31,112 nucleotides of DNA from Armatimonadota bacterium (GTDB taxonomy: Bacteria > Armatimonadota > Zipacnadia > Zipacnadales > JABUFB01): NCBI GenBank assembly GCA_018056145.1, contig JAGPGE010000002.1, positions 1-31,112 of the forward strand. Reading direction: 5' to 3'. Position numbers and translations under genes: made by a program. The notes beneath the pieces are model-generated. The model was not told the origin of the DNA and did no database searches. It was given only the letters and a program-made list of their open reading frames with translations. This document shows, piece by piece, positions 17,401 to 25,188 of this stretch; the stretch's first letter is position 1; each line of letters opens with the position of its first letter.

Positions 17401-18156
17401 TTCTGTGGGAGTGCTGTCGCGGATCGCATTGGCGAAAGTGACGCTGAGGGGCCTGGTGTCTGGGAGCGTCACCAGCCATTCGCAGAACGCGGTGCCGGCC
17501 TCCGGGCTCCACGGAGGATGGATGTTGATGGAGGGCCGGGCATCCCCGCGGGTGATGGTCTGGACGCCGACTGATGTGCGGCTGGCGTTGTCACTGCCCA
17601 GCCAGCCCGCCGGCTTGTACTGCATCTTGCCACCGAAGAACTGCCAGGCGACCCGGTGCGTGCCCAGCGTCCACAGGGGCATAGAGCCCCGGGCAGGCAC
17701 GATGTTGGGCTCAAGCGGCGTCGGCTCGGGGCTGTTGGTGTCTGCCCGGGTGAACTTCGTGGTGACAATGCGCACCGCGTGTGCCTCGCGCGGGGCTCGG
17801 GCCTGCTGGAAGTCTGCGTACACGTGGACCGGGTAGAGTGCGGAATAGCAGCCAGTCCCGAAAGCCACCTGGAAGGTGGCCTGCGCCTTGCCTCCGGGCT
17901 CCACCGAGAAAGGCTTCCTGCTCTCGCCGATCACCCGCGAATCATCCACCATGTCGCGCACGGCGAGAGTGCCTTCGAGTCGCTCCGCGCCGGTGTTCTC
18001 CAGGTCCACGAGCACCGGCGCGGGGGCGTTGTACGCAGTGATCTCGGGCATTTCCTGGATGAACAGCTTCAGGTCGCCCTCGGTCACCTCATGACCGTTC
18101 CAGGCAAAGCAGAGGCCAGATGTCAGGCACGTGAGCAGGATGGCCGCGTGTCTCAT
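14479..18156 (-). CDS. large secreted glycoside hydrolase-like protein (GH101/GH129-like core, DUF5696-type)
   Basis: 1225 residues. ATG 18156 follows CTGGAGG and begins a signal peptide (MRHAAILLTCLTSGLCFAW). Residues about 30-130 look Ig-like (export-side spacer). Residues about 159-322 look like an NPCBM-type carbohydrate-binding module (WTLGTHRVAWQFFGG ... YWAQPTVVAG). Next come a beta-sandwich and a TIM-barrel-like core with WGLHDNYIDFYPD, then HYFIDVFTS (Asp736) and MTSEAGHDQ (Glu783). An Asp nucleophile and Glu acid/base in two successive strands fit retaining glycosidases of the GH101/GH129 superfamily; this pairing is inference. The C-terminal 250 residues are beta-rich. The likely substrate is a host- or plant-derived glycan. 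CutA lies upstream on the same strand. Confidence 0.75.
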   Translation of the reverse strand: MRHAAILLTCLTSGLCFAWNGHEVTEGDLKLFIQEMPEITAYNAPAPVLVDLENTGAERLEGTLAVRDMVDDSRVIGESRKPFSVEPGGKAQATFQVAFGTGCYSALYPVHVYADFQQARAPREAHAVRIVTTKFTRADTNSPEPTPLEPNIVPARGSMPLWTLGTHRVAWQFFGGKMQYKPAGWLGSDNASRTSVGVQTITRGDARPSINIHPPWSPEAGTAFCEWLVTLPDTRPLSVTFANAIRDSTPTEPPSDGVLFRVWAGTDPTGADSRVIYENFTDAKAWAPGEVDLSAFAGKTILLRLESHPGPNKNTTCDSSYWAQPTVVAGSPPAPRKVSFQQATDEAVQAGRRIVEGTLKADERFTFLLGDGDNAVAAVFTPSERGIVDGTLTLVSRRSSVSFDGFTLDILGQPAVRWPTSIEFLDYSTRIENGRAIHAHHLRKDGQEIDLNLTVYTEEDGLRIAWDCPERVTDFALGPCDRIAQVVYYGHGYAIRNPKAFRAVFGGHNLATSHVGCDFEGGLSLLQAVDVPPDHFDVNPDARRYALHTHMNGMLTLVAGETGAFDCAVRYRPIYDKPPAGGVQRLAGRFCFDIWGGRYADIADRMREMIRYGLTDSFLTVHAWQRWGYDYRLPDIWPPNPALGTIEDMRKIGQVCDPADIPWGLHDNYIDFYPDATGYTYDAICFTRGGEPIKAWINESREAQSYRWRPDSFMPFLARNLSLIKEGVSPSHYFIDVFTSAGCFDYYDREGNFHPSTETRQMWGEAFAYIRDFLGNNAPMTSEAGHDQLIGYLDGADAQHLALADKPDRFRIYAPCEDWQRVPWFDAVNHARFIQHGVGYSDRYQGGLDRINHGINSDDYISAEILTGHALMVDGRSWGRDAVRKYWLAQPVARHLALRAVRQVEFVDGDIHRMIVTWDSGTRVYVNRGERDWIVEGRTLPQYGYLVLGRDITCEMHRNAGVWQESTTAPGYWYCNARTDDPDRRARIEPRVENFRYLGGRRFSYDLVWEADEAAPRDMMAFVHFYSGASQRRDKIAFQDDHRPSPTTDKWSGEVRYTRVKEIPEDAESEYRFAVGLYDSKGRLSLRGPAGSETGGDSVLVGTLVVRRENGQVTGISLTPPPAAEPTEPSRFNSEGTKVDFGVTVTDGAFRLERAPDGFALTPLPDSRPFEASLSAAELGLPADGVTVWAVDDEGAETPRDASVRDGRLVLQHDGKAFQYRIRVP

Positions 18157-18222
18157 GTTCGTCCTCCAGGGATCAAGAGACCCCGGTCGCGCATCGGGGC
18201 GCTTGTGTGTAACCCCGTTATT

Positions 18223-18240
18223 TGTGACCCTAGGGTCACA
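18223..18240. promoter_or_regulatory. 18-bp perfect palindrome, candidate operator
   Basis: TGTGACCCTAGGGTCACA is a perfect inverted repeat, 67-84 bp upstream of the glycosidase start (18156, minus strand). The arms resemble CRP/FNR-type half-sites (TGTGA/TCACA), but the 8-bp spacing differs from the 6 bp of canonical CRP sites. It most likely binds a dimeric regulator of the glycosidase gene. Confidence 0.5.
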
Positions 18241-18280
18241 TGGACAGTTCTGTGAAATCTCCACCGGCGCGGGCGTGAGA

Positions 18281-18357
18281 GGGCGCCACACCAGGCCCTA
18301 CCTGGTGTGCTCCGTAGGTAGAGCACTGCCTCGTCTTCGCCGGAAGCAGTGGCGCCC
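18281..18357. repeat. cloverleaf-forming element (flush four-way junction)
   Basis: Seventy-seven bases fold, by direct pairing, into an outer stem and three arms with no unpaired base at the junction. Outer stem: 281-286 with 352-357 (6 bp). Arm A: 287-295 with 301-309, a perfect 9 bp with a 5-nt loop. Arm B: 310-312 with 321-323. Arm C: 324-329 with 346-351 (6 bp), then 336-338 with 343-345. (All numbers add 18000.) The arm A loop/stem CTACCT (18298-18303) is complementary to AGGTAG (18316-18321), giving an alternative pairing. It lies 20 nt after the CutA stop (18377) on the minus strand. There is no tRNA T-arm, U-tract or known riboswitch signature. Function unknown; an mRNA-processing/stability element or recombination-type DNA element is possible. 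Confidence 0.5.
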
Positions 18358-18376
18358 CCGCCACACAGCCAACGCG

Positions 18377-18706
18377 TCACACTTCCACCGTTTCGCGCAG
18401 CCATGCCAGATAGCTTTCATCGCCGGCGACGATGGGCGTGCAGATGATCTCTGGAGTGTCAAAGGAGTGGTTCCGGCGGATGGACTTCACAACGTGCTCG
18501 CACGCTGCGTGGGTGGTTTTCAGGAACAGGAGGTACTCCTCCGCCGTCTCTATGGCGCCCCTCCACCAATAGGTGCTGCGGATCGGTCCCACCACCTGCG
18601 CGCAAGCGGCCAGCTTCTCCTCCACCAGCAGACGGGCGATATGCTGCGCCTCGTCCAGGCCGCCCGTTGACGTGGTCACCTGCACGAACTGCGGAGTCTC
18701 GCTCAT
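18377..18706 (-). CDS. cutA: CutA divalent-cation tolerance family protein
   Basis: 109 residues, the usual CutA length. Family hallmarks in order are VQVTTSTGGLDEAQHIARLLVEEKLAACAQV (N-terminal beta-alpha unit), STYWWRGAIETAEEYLLFLKT (the WxG.i....E..l..Kt motif) and HSFDTPEIICTPI (the H.Y..PEI core). CutA forms very stable trimers. A role in divalent-metal tolerance is classical but the biochemical function is unsettled. Its ATG overlaps the stop of the preceding large secreted enzyme (ATGA at 18703-18706), so translation is probably coupled, which is odd for a cytoplasmic housekeeping protein. A GAGGTGA Shine-Dalgarno precedes the start. Confidence 0.93.
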   Translation of the reverse strand: MSETPQFVQVTTSTGGLDEAQHIARLLVEEKLAACAQVVGPIRSTYWWRGAIETAEEYLLFLKTTHAACEHVVKSIRRNHSFDTPEIICTPIVAGDESYLAWLRETVEV

Positions 18707-21700
18707 CTCGGCTCACCTCGCCCCTTGCTGACTTGTGGCTGCATGGGCTCATCGCCCTCGAATGTAAGAAGGAAGGTTGTCTGTTCATCGGCGTCCGGCT
18801 GCCCCGAGGCCATCTCCGCCCGGACGGTATCTGAGATCCGCAGCCAGTGGAGCAGCACCTGCGCAGGACTGTTCGACGAGTGGGTGGAGTTGCAGCCCAC
18901 GACGAACACGTCTTCAGGCTCCTGGCGGTATGGGCGCGAAGGGAAGTTGGGCGCCTGGTTCTGCCGGGCCACTTCCCTCCCGTCCACGAACAGCGCGATG
19001 TTGCCCGTGCCATCGCCAGTCTTCTCCCAGGTCATGGCCACCCGGTGCAGTTCGCCTGCCTTCCACGGGCAGGGCACCTGCACGGAGCTTGCCTTGTCCT
19101 TGTCCGCGAAGGCCGCGATCAAGGATCTGCCGGCGTTCACCTCGCCACCATCGTAGACGAAGAGGCTCAGGCCGTAGTCGTACTCGCCGTCGCGCGAGTC
19201 GAAAACGTGGTAGTAGTGGTACGGGACCGCTTTCTCGCGCTTCGAGGTGTCCTCCCACAGCGGCGTGATGCACACCTCCAGAGTCCCGTGCTCGCTGTCA
19301 ATGTTCCCCGCCGAGGCGTACCGCAGTCGCGCGCCGTCCACCAGTCTCGCGGCCACACCTTCGGCAGTACGTTCCGTGGTCACCGGCGCCGAGGTGAGAA
19401 GCGGTTCCGCGCCGGCGATGCGGATGCTCTGTTCCGGCGCCTTCACCTCGGCCTTGTAGATACCCTCGGGCAGATCGGCCGGCACTGTCAGCGGGAAAAG
19501 GTCGAGCCCGCCGCGCTCGATCTCCACTGATCGCACCACCGACCCGTTGGGGCCTGTCACCTGGGCGGAACCTTTCAGCTGCGCGGAACGCACCCGGTAT
19601 CCGCTGGAGAGGGCCACCCAGAAGATCAGCGGCTCTCCGGCGGCTTTCTTTGCCCAGGCGCGGGCCACGGATTGGCCGGTGGCCTGGCCTTCCCATGACC
19701 GGTCAAGGGGATCGATTCCGAGGCGGTCGAGGGTGACCATGATGCGCGGGAGTTCAAAGAACGCGGTGGAGTGAATGGAGTGTTCGAGGTACAGTCGCAG
19801 GTCGGGCAGCACACGGTCGATGAACTCCCGTTCCCCGGTGGCTTCGGCGGAGAAGGCGAGGTCGGCAAAATCGCCGTGGCAGCGGCTGTCTAGGAAGTCT
19901 CGGATGTACCCGAACACCGGCCCGCCGATGGTCGGTTGCCGGGTGTCTTCCACCGCGTCCAGCCATTCGCGGATCATTGTCACGAACTTGGCTGTGGCGT
20001 CGGCGTCGCCGGTGAGGTCGCAGTAGTCGCGGATGAACTGCCCGATGGTGTAATACGGCGACATCAGCTGGCTCTCGGCCTGTGCATCCACGCGCTGGGT
20101 GATCTCGCCGCGGCGGGCCCAGTGGTAGTCCACGGCCTCGCGGGCGAATTCCAGATAGCGCGGGTCGCCGGTGACGCGGTACATATGCACCACGTCGATC
20201 ATCTTCCAGTTGTCTCGGCCCTCGTGCAGCCCGCGGAGGCTGGACAGGATCAGTTCGCCGCTGAGGTTCGCAGTCTCCAGGGAGTAGCGGTCGCCTGTGA
20301 GCATGTAGTGGGCGATCTCACCAATGATCCAGCCGTGCCCGCCGATGGTGCACGTGCCCCCATAGAGCCGCCCGCGTTTGAACTCGGCGGCCGTATCCAG
20401 CCGCGCCGGGCTAAAGCCCGCGTTCTGGTAATGGTTGAAGCTGTGGCGCCGTACGCCACCCTTCGGTGGCGGCTGGTCGCCCAGGTAGTAGAAGAGCTCG
20501 TCCCGCAACTGCTGCCCGGTGGCGTCGTCCCGGGCGCATTCCTTGGCCAGGCGCTCGGGCATATAACCGGGCATGATCCACAGACCGTAGTCAAATCTGC
20601 CTTCGGTCAGGTCGCCGTGGCTCACATCCACGTCTCGGAAGTGGTGGATGCAGCGCTCGAAGTAGTCGAAGTACTTGCGGTCACCGGTGCGGATGAACTG
20701 GATGAACAGGCCGTAATCCAGCGCGGTCTCCATGTTCAGCCACTGGCCGCCGGAGTAGAGCAGGTCGCCGAAGTCCCAGATTCCATAGAGCTGGTTGCGT
20801 TCCACGCCCGCCGCGAACTGGTTGTCACACCATTCCTCGACGCGCCTTTCATACTGCCGGAACTGCCCCGGTGTGCGCGGGTGGATCGGGCCCCAGACCT
20901 TGCTGGCGCACATCCAGCCGGGAGTGGGGAACACCATGGGGGGCCGGTCCTGTGCGCGCTGGTATGAACCCGCAAACTCGGCCTGCCCGGACTCGTGCAG
21001 GGCCAGCAGAATTGAGTGTGTCTTAGCCGCACCGAGGTGGATGTGGTGGGGCCTATCGAGCTTCGGAAGGAGGCCCAGCCGCAGCCCCTCCGGGGTTATC
21101 TCGACGGACTTGGGGTGAAGCTGCCAGAACCAGCGCACTCCTGCGGAGAGCGCCCATGACCGGCCTTCGGGCTGGACCGTCACCCAACCGGTGCTCTTGT
21201 CCGCGACTTCCCGTGCATCGTCGGCTGTCCAGGTTGCGGCGAACTCCTTGATGCGCTCGTCGCGCTCCCACAGCCCGTCCTCCTCGGGCGTGCGCCACTG
21301 CTTGCGCTCGTCGCTCATCTGCGCGAAAGGCTCGTAGTCCAGGCCTGCGATGGTCTGGGGCCTTCCGGGGCCAACCTGCAACAGGCGCACGGACTGGTCA
21401 CCGGAGAGCTCGAAGGACCTGTCACCCGCGGCCGTCAGTCCTTGGAAGCGCGCGGTCTTCGGTTCGGCGGGGAGGCGGATGTCGATGGACACTTCGTCCA
21501 CATCGATGAAGACCTTGCCGGTGTCCTGGATGAATGTGTGGTCGATGCCGATTGCGGGAATGCCCGCCCAGAGAGTGAGCCGCAACTGGTAGCCGAGGCA
21601 GTCCTTCCCGCTGTCCTCACCGAAACGCCCCCTGAGCAGGATGACCGCCTTGACCGGTCCCTCTTCCTCCACCACCATCTCCTCCGGCGCCGTTCCTGCA

Positions 21701-22233
21701 TCATGGGGGCGCTGCCAGAGTTCCAGCGCATCCGAGACCCGCTCGTCGGTGGAGAAGCTCTCGTCTCCATCGGCGTCAAAGTCCAGTATGGCTCTCATGC
21801 GGGGCGCGCCGGGCACAAGCTGGAGCCGCAGCGGGCCATTGGTGAGGGTGACGCCGGCCTCCTCGCGAGTGACCCGGACTGGGACAGGCGGCGCTGGGTT
21901 GCGCGGTGCGGACTCGCCCCATGTCAGGCGATAACCCTGGACGGTCGGGTTGGCGGTGAAGCTGGTCTGGAGGGTCTGCACGCTTCGGTCGCGGGCCCAC
22001 CAGCGGGTCTGAACCGAGAATTGCGCGGGAATTGGCCGGCCGGTGGGACCCAGAACCGCGAGGGCGTCGGTATCATGCAGTTCGCCGACCGGGAATGGCA
22101 CGCAGACAGTGACAGGCCACGCCGGTAGCCCGATCGCTTCGGGGTTGCTCATCACCAGTTCCGTCTCGCCGGCCGCCGCCATAGCACAACACATGATTAG
22201 GACTGCGAGCGCGATCACCATGCGCAAAGCCAT
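18703..22233 (-). CDS. large secreted polysaccharide lyase/hydrolase-like protein with C-terminal LamG domain
   Basis: 1176 residues. ATG 22233 is chosen because GGAGGG lies 9 nt upstream and the sequence then reads as a signal peptide (MALRMVIALAVLIMCCAMAAAG); a second ATG at 22242 touches the Shine-Dalgarno. The N-terminal 30-230 region (WPVTVCVPFPVGELHD, RPIPAQFSVQTRWWARD) is the RIFT-barrel-like start seen in exo-rhamnogalacturonan lyase-type proteins. Residues about 456-830 form a helical alpha/alpha-toroid-like region (GDLLYSGGQWLNMETALDYG, WIIGEIAHYMLTGDRY). Residues about 958-1135 are a LamG/concanavalin A-like domain (YHVFDSRDGEYDYGLSLFVYD, IALFVDGREVARQ). It is secreted, with a predicted role in glycan degradation; the exact reaction is not determined. 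The family name is inference from architecture. Confidence 0.75.
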   Translation of the reverse strand: MALRMVIALAVLIMCCAMAAAGETELVMSNPEAIGLPAWPVTVCVPFPVGELHDTDALAVLGPTGRPIPAQFSVQTRWWARDRSVQTLQTSFTANPTVQGYRLTWGESAPRNPAPPVPVRVTREEAGVTLTNGPLRLQLVPGAPRMRAILDFDADGDESFSTDERVSDALELWQRPHDAGTAPEEMVVEEEGPVKAVILLRGRFGEDSGKDCLGYQLRLTLWAGIPAIGIDHTFIQDTGKVFIDVDEVSIDIRLPAEPKTARFQGLTAAGDRSFELSGDQSVRLLQVGPGRPQTIAGLDYEPFAQMSDERKQWRTPEEDGLWERDERIKEFAATWTADDAREVADKSTGWVTVQPEGRSWALSAGVRWFWQLHPKSVEITPEGLRLGLLPKLDRPHHIHLGAAKTHSILLALHESGQAEFAGSYQRAQDRPPMVFPTPGWMCASKVWGPIHPRTPGQFRQYERRVEEWCDNQFAAGVERNQLYGIWDFGDLLYSGGQWLNMETALDYGLFIQFIRTGDRKYFDYFERCIHHFRDVDVSHGDLTEGRFDYGLWIMPGYMPERLAKECARDDATGQQLRDELFYYLGDQPPPKGGVRRHSFNHYQNAGFSPARLDTAAEFKRGRLYGGTCTIGGHGWIIGEIAHYMLTGDRYSLETANLSGELILSSLRGLHEGRDNWKMIDVVHMYRVTGDPRYLEFAREAVDYHWARRGEITQRVDAQAESQLMSPYYTIGQFIRDYCDLTGDADATAKFVTMIREWLDAVEDTRQPTIGGPVFGYIRDFLDSRCHGDFADLAFSAEATGEREFIDRVLPDLRLYLEHSIHSTAFFELPRIMVTLDRLGIDPLDRSWEGQATGQSVARAWAKKAAGEPLIFWVALSSGYRVRSAQLKGSAQVTGPNGSVVRSVEIERGGLDLFPLTVPADLPEGIYKAEVKAPEQSIRIAGAEPLLTSAPVTTERTAEGVAARLVDGARLRYASAGNIDSEHGTLEVCITPLWEDTSKREKAVPYHYYHVFDSRDGEYDYGLSLFVYDGGEVNAGRSLIAAFADKDKASSVQVPCPWKAGELHRVAMTWEKTGDGTGNIALFVDGREVARQNQAPNFPSRPYRQEPEDVFVVGCNSTHSSNSPAQVLLHWLRISDTVRAEMASGQPDADEQTTFLLTFEGDEPMQPQVSKGRGEPR

Positions 22234-22363
22234 GTTGAGCATCCCTCCCAATCGCCGGGGACCGCACACCGGGCGCCCAGGTGAACGCTCGGTGTGCGCA
22301 CCTATCACTGTGTTTCCCCTCGAGGGCCAACATCCCCTGCTCAAGGGAAAGGAGGCGCGCGGG

Positions 22364-22646
22364 TCAGCGCACTGCGATCTCGATGCCCCCTTCAGGTGCC
22401 ACGATGATCCCGCCTTCGCCGTCCGTGCTACGCCGGCATTGGCAGTTATTGTGGCAGTGGTAGCTGAGGTGGCTTTGGTCGTCACGGAAACGGTGGAGTC
22501 CACCTGCACGGCCGGGTTGTCTAAACTCCAGTTGATGGTGGCGTACGTGATGGGCCCATCCACCGCGTCATAGGCTGTAGCTGGTCGAAGGTGATGTATG
22601 TGAACTGCGCTCCCAGCGGCGCATTGATCGCGGGTCCCTCCAGCTA
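22364..22646 (-). pseudogene. decayed coding remnant upstream of the lyase gene
   Basis: Good protein-like sequence appears in three successive minus-strand frames. First LEGPAINAPLGAQFTYITFDQL, following the stop at 22644-22646. Then AVDGPITYATINWSLDNPAVQ up to TTATITANAG. Then GEGGIIVAPEGGIEIAVR, ending at TGA 22364-22366. Joined across two frameshifts they make a plausible beta-rich secreted domain; I cannot name the family. No start codon or Shine-Dalgarno supports an intact gene. The stretch 22234-22363 holds nothing beyond the lyase gene's Shine-Dalgarno. Confidence 0.55.
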
Positions 22647-23428
22647 GTGCTGCTTGCAGGCGGTGATGCCCAGGTCACCGTTGCGCCAGACCGCATGGGC
22701 CTCGCCCAAGCACCGGCGACGCGGCAAGGTTCCGGACACCCACATCAAGCTGTCCACGGGTGGGTTTGCCGAACTGGCCGCGCAGCACGCGGTAACACGG
22801 AGTGCGGGTGAAGCCTCTTCCCGGCATGCGGAAGGAGAAGAGATAGCTGCCGTCCGGCATGTGCTCGTCGGGGATCGCGGCGCTTTCGGCGATCTGCGCC
22901 ACGGTTTCCTCCGGCTCATGCCCGCGTTTGAGCGCCGCCAGGACCAGGGCATGGTGAACACCCGCTCATCCTGGTAGGCCCGGCTCACGCGGAAGTGTCG
23001 CATGAGGCCGTCTTCATCCTGGAGCATGTCCACCACGCCGATGAACGCCGCGCCCGCCAGAGGCAGGCTGCGGATGACCCGCGCTCGCTAATCAGGGGAC
23101 CAGGGCTAGAAACCGAGTTGGCTCAGGGACAGCTCTCCGAGGGTGACCAGCGTGATGTCGGGACGGGGGCATTGGGGATGGCGTTCGCGGCGCGGGACTC
23201 ATTTGTGACCAGCTCGAGACGCAAGCAGAGCCGACCGATTAGGCTGAAACGCATGGCCTCGGAGCAGATGTACACAGCCACGGCAGTGGACAGGATGCCG
23301 ATGGCAAGACATACGAGCAGATTCCTCAGTGGCGTGCTCAAAGCACGGTCCTGTCGGGCAAGACGCTCGCGCCTGCAACATGCTCCCGCACTCGCGCACA
23401 CATTCTGTTTCGCCCTCCAGGCGGCCAT
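22647..23428 (-). pseudogene. broken CHASE2-domain gene
   Basis: Read on the minus strand, CHASE2 hallmarks appear in the right order but in different frames. The N-terminal membrane helix (STPLRNLLVCLAIGILSTAV, from ATG 23428) is followed after a frameshift by PDITLVTLGELSLSQLGF and a stop at 23106-23108. Then LPLAGAAFIGVVDMLQDEDG...RVFTMPW runs in that frame. After a further shift (about 22950) comes LVLAALKRGHEPEETVAQIAES to YLFSFRMPGRGFTRTP. About 100 residues normally found between the LSLSQLGF and LAGAAFIG segments are missing. CHASE2 is an extracytoplasmic sensor domain of adenylate cyclases and kinases; no output domain remains. At least two frameshifts, a stop and an internal deletion make this a pseudogene. 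Confidence 0.65.
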
Positions 23429-23538
23429 TTCCCTCGCCCCTTCGAACCATGCTCTATCTGCCACGTAAGCGCGTGTTGCGGAGGATCCGGGGTACAATGA
23501 AGTGTGGCTGGTACATACACCACCTGGAGGCGAGTGCT

Positions 23539-24030
23539 ATGACGAGCTTCCGACAGCTGATTCTCATGACGGCGATGCTCACGACCGTCTTGGGGTTCGC
23601 GCAGGACACGTACGAACCCCCGGAGGGTGGCGGCGAGTGGATTTATGTCACGGTGCAACTCAACGGGACCGCGCTGGATACGGATGCCGTGGGCAAGGCG
23701 GTGATTGCCTGCAATATGACCGAGACCTTCCACCGGCTTCAGCTTGCCGCCGAGAAGCTGGAGCCCAATGGCGTCTACTCCATCTGGGTGGTGAAGTACG
23801 ACCTGGAGGGGAAGAAGGTGCTCCGGCAGCTGCGGATTGACCGGCCCGACCGGCGCACCACCGCGGACCGGTTCGGCAAGCTTGCTTTCGCAGCCAATGT
23901 GACCTCATGCGTGCAGTCGGGGTACTCGCACATTGAGGTCCGGCTGCATGCGGACAAGAACCCGCGGAACATCGCGGCTGCGAGGACGTCGCTCATGGGA
24001 GCGATGCCCCCGCAGGTCGAGCCTGAGTGA
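23539..24030 (+). CDS. small secreted protein of unknown function
   Basis: 163 residues. ATG 23539 follows CTGGAGG (23524-23530, 8-nt spacer) and encodes a signal peptide (MTSFRQLILMTAMLTTVLGFA, cleavage before QDTYEPP). The mature part is about 140 residues of mixed alpha/beta character: EWIYVTVQLNGTALDTDAVGKA, ANGVYSIWVVKYD-like strands, and SHIEVRLHADKNPRNIAAAR. I do not recognise a family. A TACAAT -10-like box lies at 23493-23498 without a clear -35. It is convergent with the efflux permease gene (5-bp gap) and divergent from the CHASE2 remnant. Confidence 0.75.
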   Translation: MTSFRQLILMTAMLTTVLGFAQDTYEPPEGGGEWIYVTVQLNGTALDTDAVGKAVIACNMTETFHRLQLAAEKLEPNGVYSIWVVKYDLEGKKVLRQLRIDRPDRRTTADRFGKLAFAANVTSCVQSGYSHIEVRLHADKNPRNIAAARTSLMGAMPPQVEPE

Positions 24031-24035
24031 TGGGG

Positions 24036-25160
24036 TTACAGCCGCTTGCGGAACGCGGCCATTCCCAAGAGGACCAGGGCGAGTGCGAAGGCGGTCAGCA
24101 GGAGCATCTGCGGCCAGAGTACGCTGACGCCCACTCCCTTGAGAAACACGCCGCGCACGATCTCCAGGAAGTACCGGAAGGGGATCAGGCAGGTCACGTA
24201 CTGGATGACGAGCGGCATGTTCTGGATCGGGAACATGAACCCGGACAGCAACACGGAGGGCATGACCAGCAGGAAGGCCAGGATCTGCGCTTCCTGCTGG
24301 GATCGTGACAGGCCGGAGATGAGCAGCCCCAGGCCCAAGTTGCTCACGAGGAAAACCGCGGCCATTGAGAAGAGAATGACGAGACTGCCCCGGAAAGGCA
24401 CGTGGAACCAGTTGATCGCCACAAGGAAGACGATCCCGGAGTCGACGAAAGTCATGATGCCGAAGGGAATCATCTTGCCCAGGATCAGTTCGCTGCGACG
24501 CAGCGGGGTTACCATGAGTTGCTCGAGGGTGCCCGTCTCGCGCTCCTTCACGATGGCCAGGCCGCCCAGGTTGACCGTGAGCACCAGCAGGATCAGGCCA
24601 AAGACGCCGGGCACCATGTAGTTGATGCTGCGCAGCTCCGGGTTGTACCAGACGCGCGGTTCGGGACGCAGAGTGGGAACAGTCGCGCCGAAGGCGCCGT
24701 CCTTGCGGGCCGCGAGGGTGCTGATGCCCACGGCGTGTTCCTTGAGCAGCCCCGTCATGTACCCTGCCGCCACACCCGACGTGTTGGAGTCTGACCCATC
24801 CACGTACAGGCCGACCTGGGGCGTCTCACCCCGACCCAGGTCCCGTTCAAAGTCTCGCGGGATGTAGACCCCAAGCTGGGCTGTCCCCCTGAGCAGAGCA
24901 CGCTCTATCTCGCGTGGGTCATCCACGACGCCGACCAGCCTGAAGTAGTAGCTGCTCGCGATCTCCTGGGTGATCCGGCGGCTCTCGGGGCTGCGGTCGG
25001 CGTCGCAGACCATCACCTTCACGTGGTGCACATCGCTTGTCGCCGCGTAGCCGAATAGAATGAGCTGAAAGATCGGCGCAACCATGATCAGCCGGATCGT
25101 CAGGGGATCCCGGCGGATCTGGATGAACTCCTTGCGGATGATGTAGGGAAGACGGGTCAT
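24036..25160 (-). CDS. ybhR: ABC-2 type permease (YbhR/YhhJ-like) of efflux system
   Basis: 374 residues. The start at ATG 25160 (MTRLPYIIRKEFIQIRRDPL) is chosen over upstream codons because it begins the family's N-terminal 'KEFxxIxRDP' motif and follows GGAGAGGA. One N-terminal transmembrane helix (LIMVAPIFQLILFGYAA) is followed by a roughly 150-residue periplasmic domain and five C-terminal helices. The latter include the typical IVKERETGTLEQLMVTPLRRSELILGK and LSGFMFPIQNMPLVIQ signatures. It pairs with the preceding permease of equal length (374 residues) as the heterodimeric membrane part. The symbol follows the E. coli ybhGFSR order and is by analogy. Confidence 0.88.
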   Translation of the reverse strand: MTRLPYIIRKEFIQIRRDPLTIRLIMVAPIFQLILFGYAATSDVHHVKVMVCDADRSPESRRITQEIASSYYFRLVGVVDDPREIERALLRGTAQLGVYIPRDFERDLGRGETPQVGLYVDGSDSNTSGVAAGYMTGLLKEHAVGISTLAARKDGAFGATVPTLRPEPRVWYNPELRSINYMVPGVFGLILLVLTVNLGGLAIVKERETGTLEQLMVTPLRRSELILGKMIPFGIMTFVDSGIVFLVAINWFHVPFRGSLVILFSMAAVFLVSNLGLGLLISGLSRSQQEAQILAFLLVMPSVLLSGFMFPIQNMPLVIQYVTCLIPFRYFLEIVRGVFLKGVGVSVLWPQMLLLTAFALALVLLGMAAFRKRL

Positions 25161-25188
25161 GGGTCCTCTCCGACACAGTCGGGTCGGC

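Noticed and set aside
18223..18240. CRP binding site
   Set aside because: Half-sites fit, but the spacing between TGTGA and TCACA is 8 bp instead of 6 bp, so a CRP assignment is not supported.
18281..18357. tRNA gene suggested by a D-arm-like GCTCCGTAGGTAGAGC and a cloverleaf shape
   Set aside because: There is no T-arm (TTCGA-type) sequence, the anticodon arm has the wrong geometry, and the 3' end does not continue into a tRNA-like CCA context.
22234..22563. N-terminal extension of the lyase gene by 110 codons
   Set aside because: The frame is open, but the signal peptide and GGAGGG Shine-Dalgarno place the start at 22233. The upstream part belongs to a frameshifted remnant.
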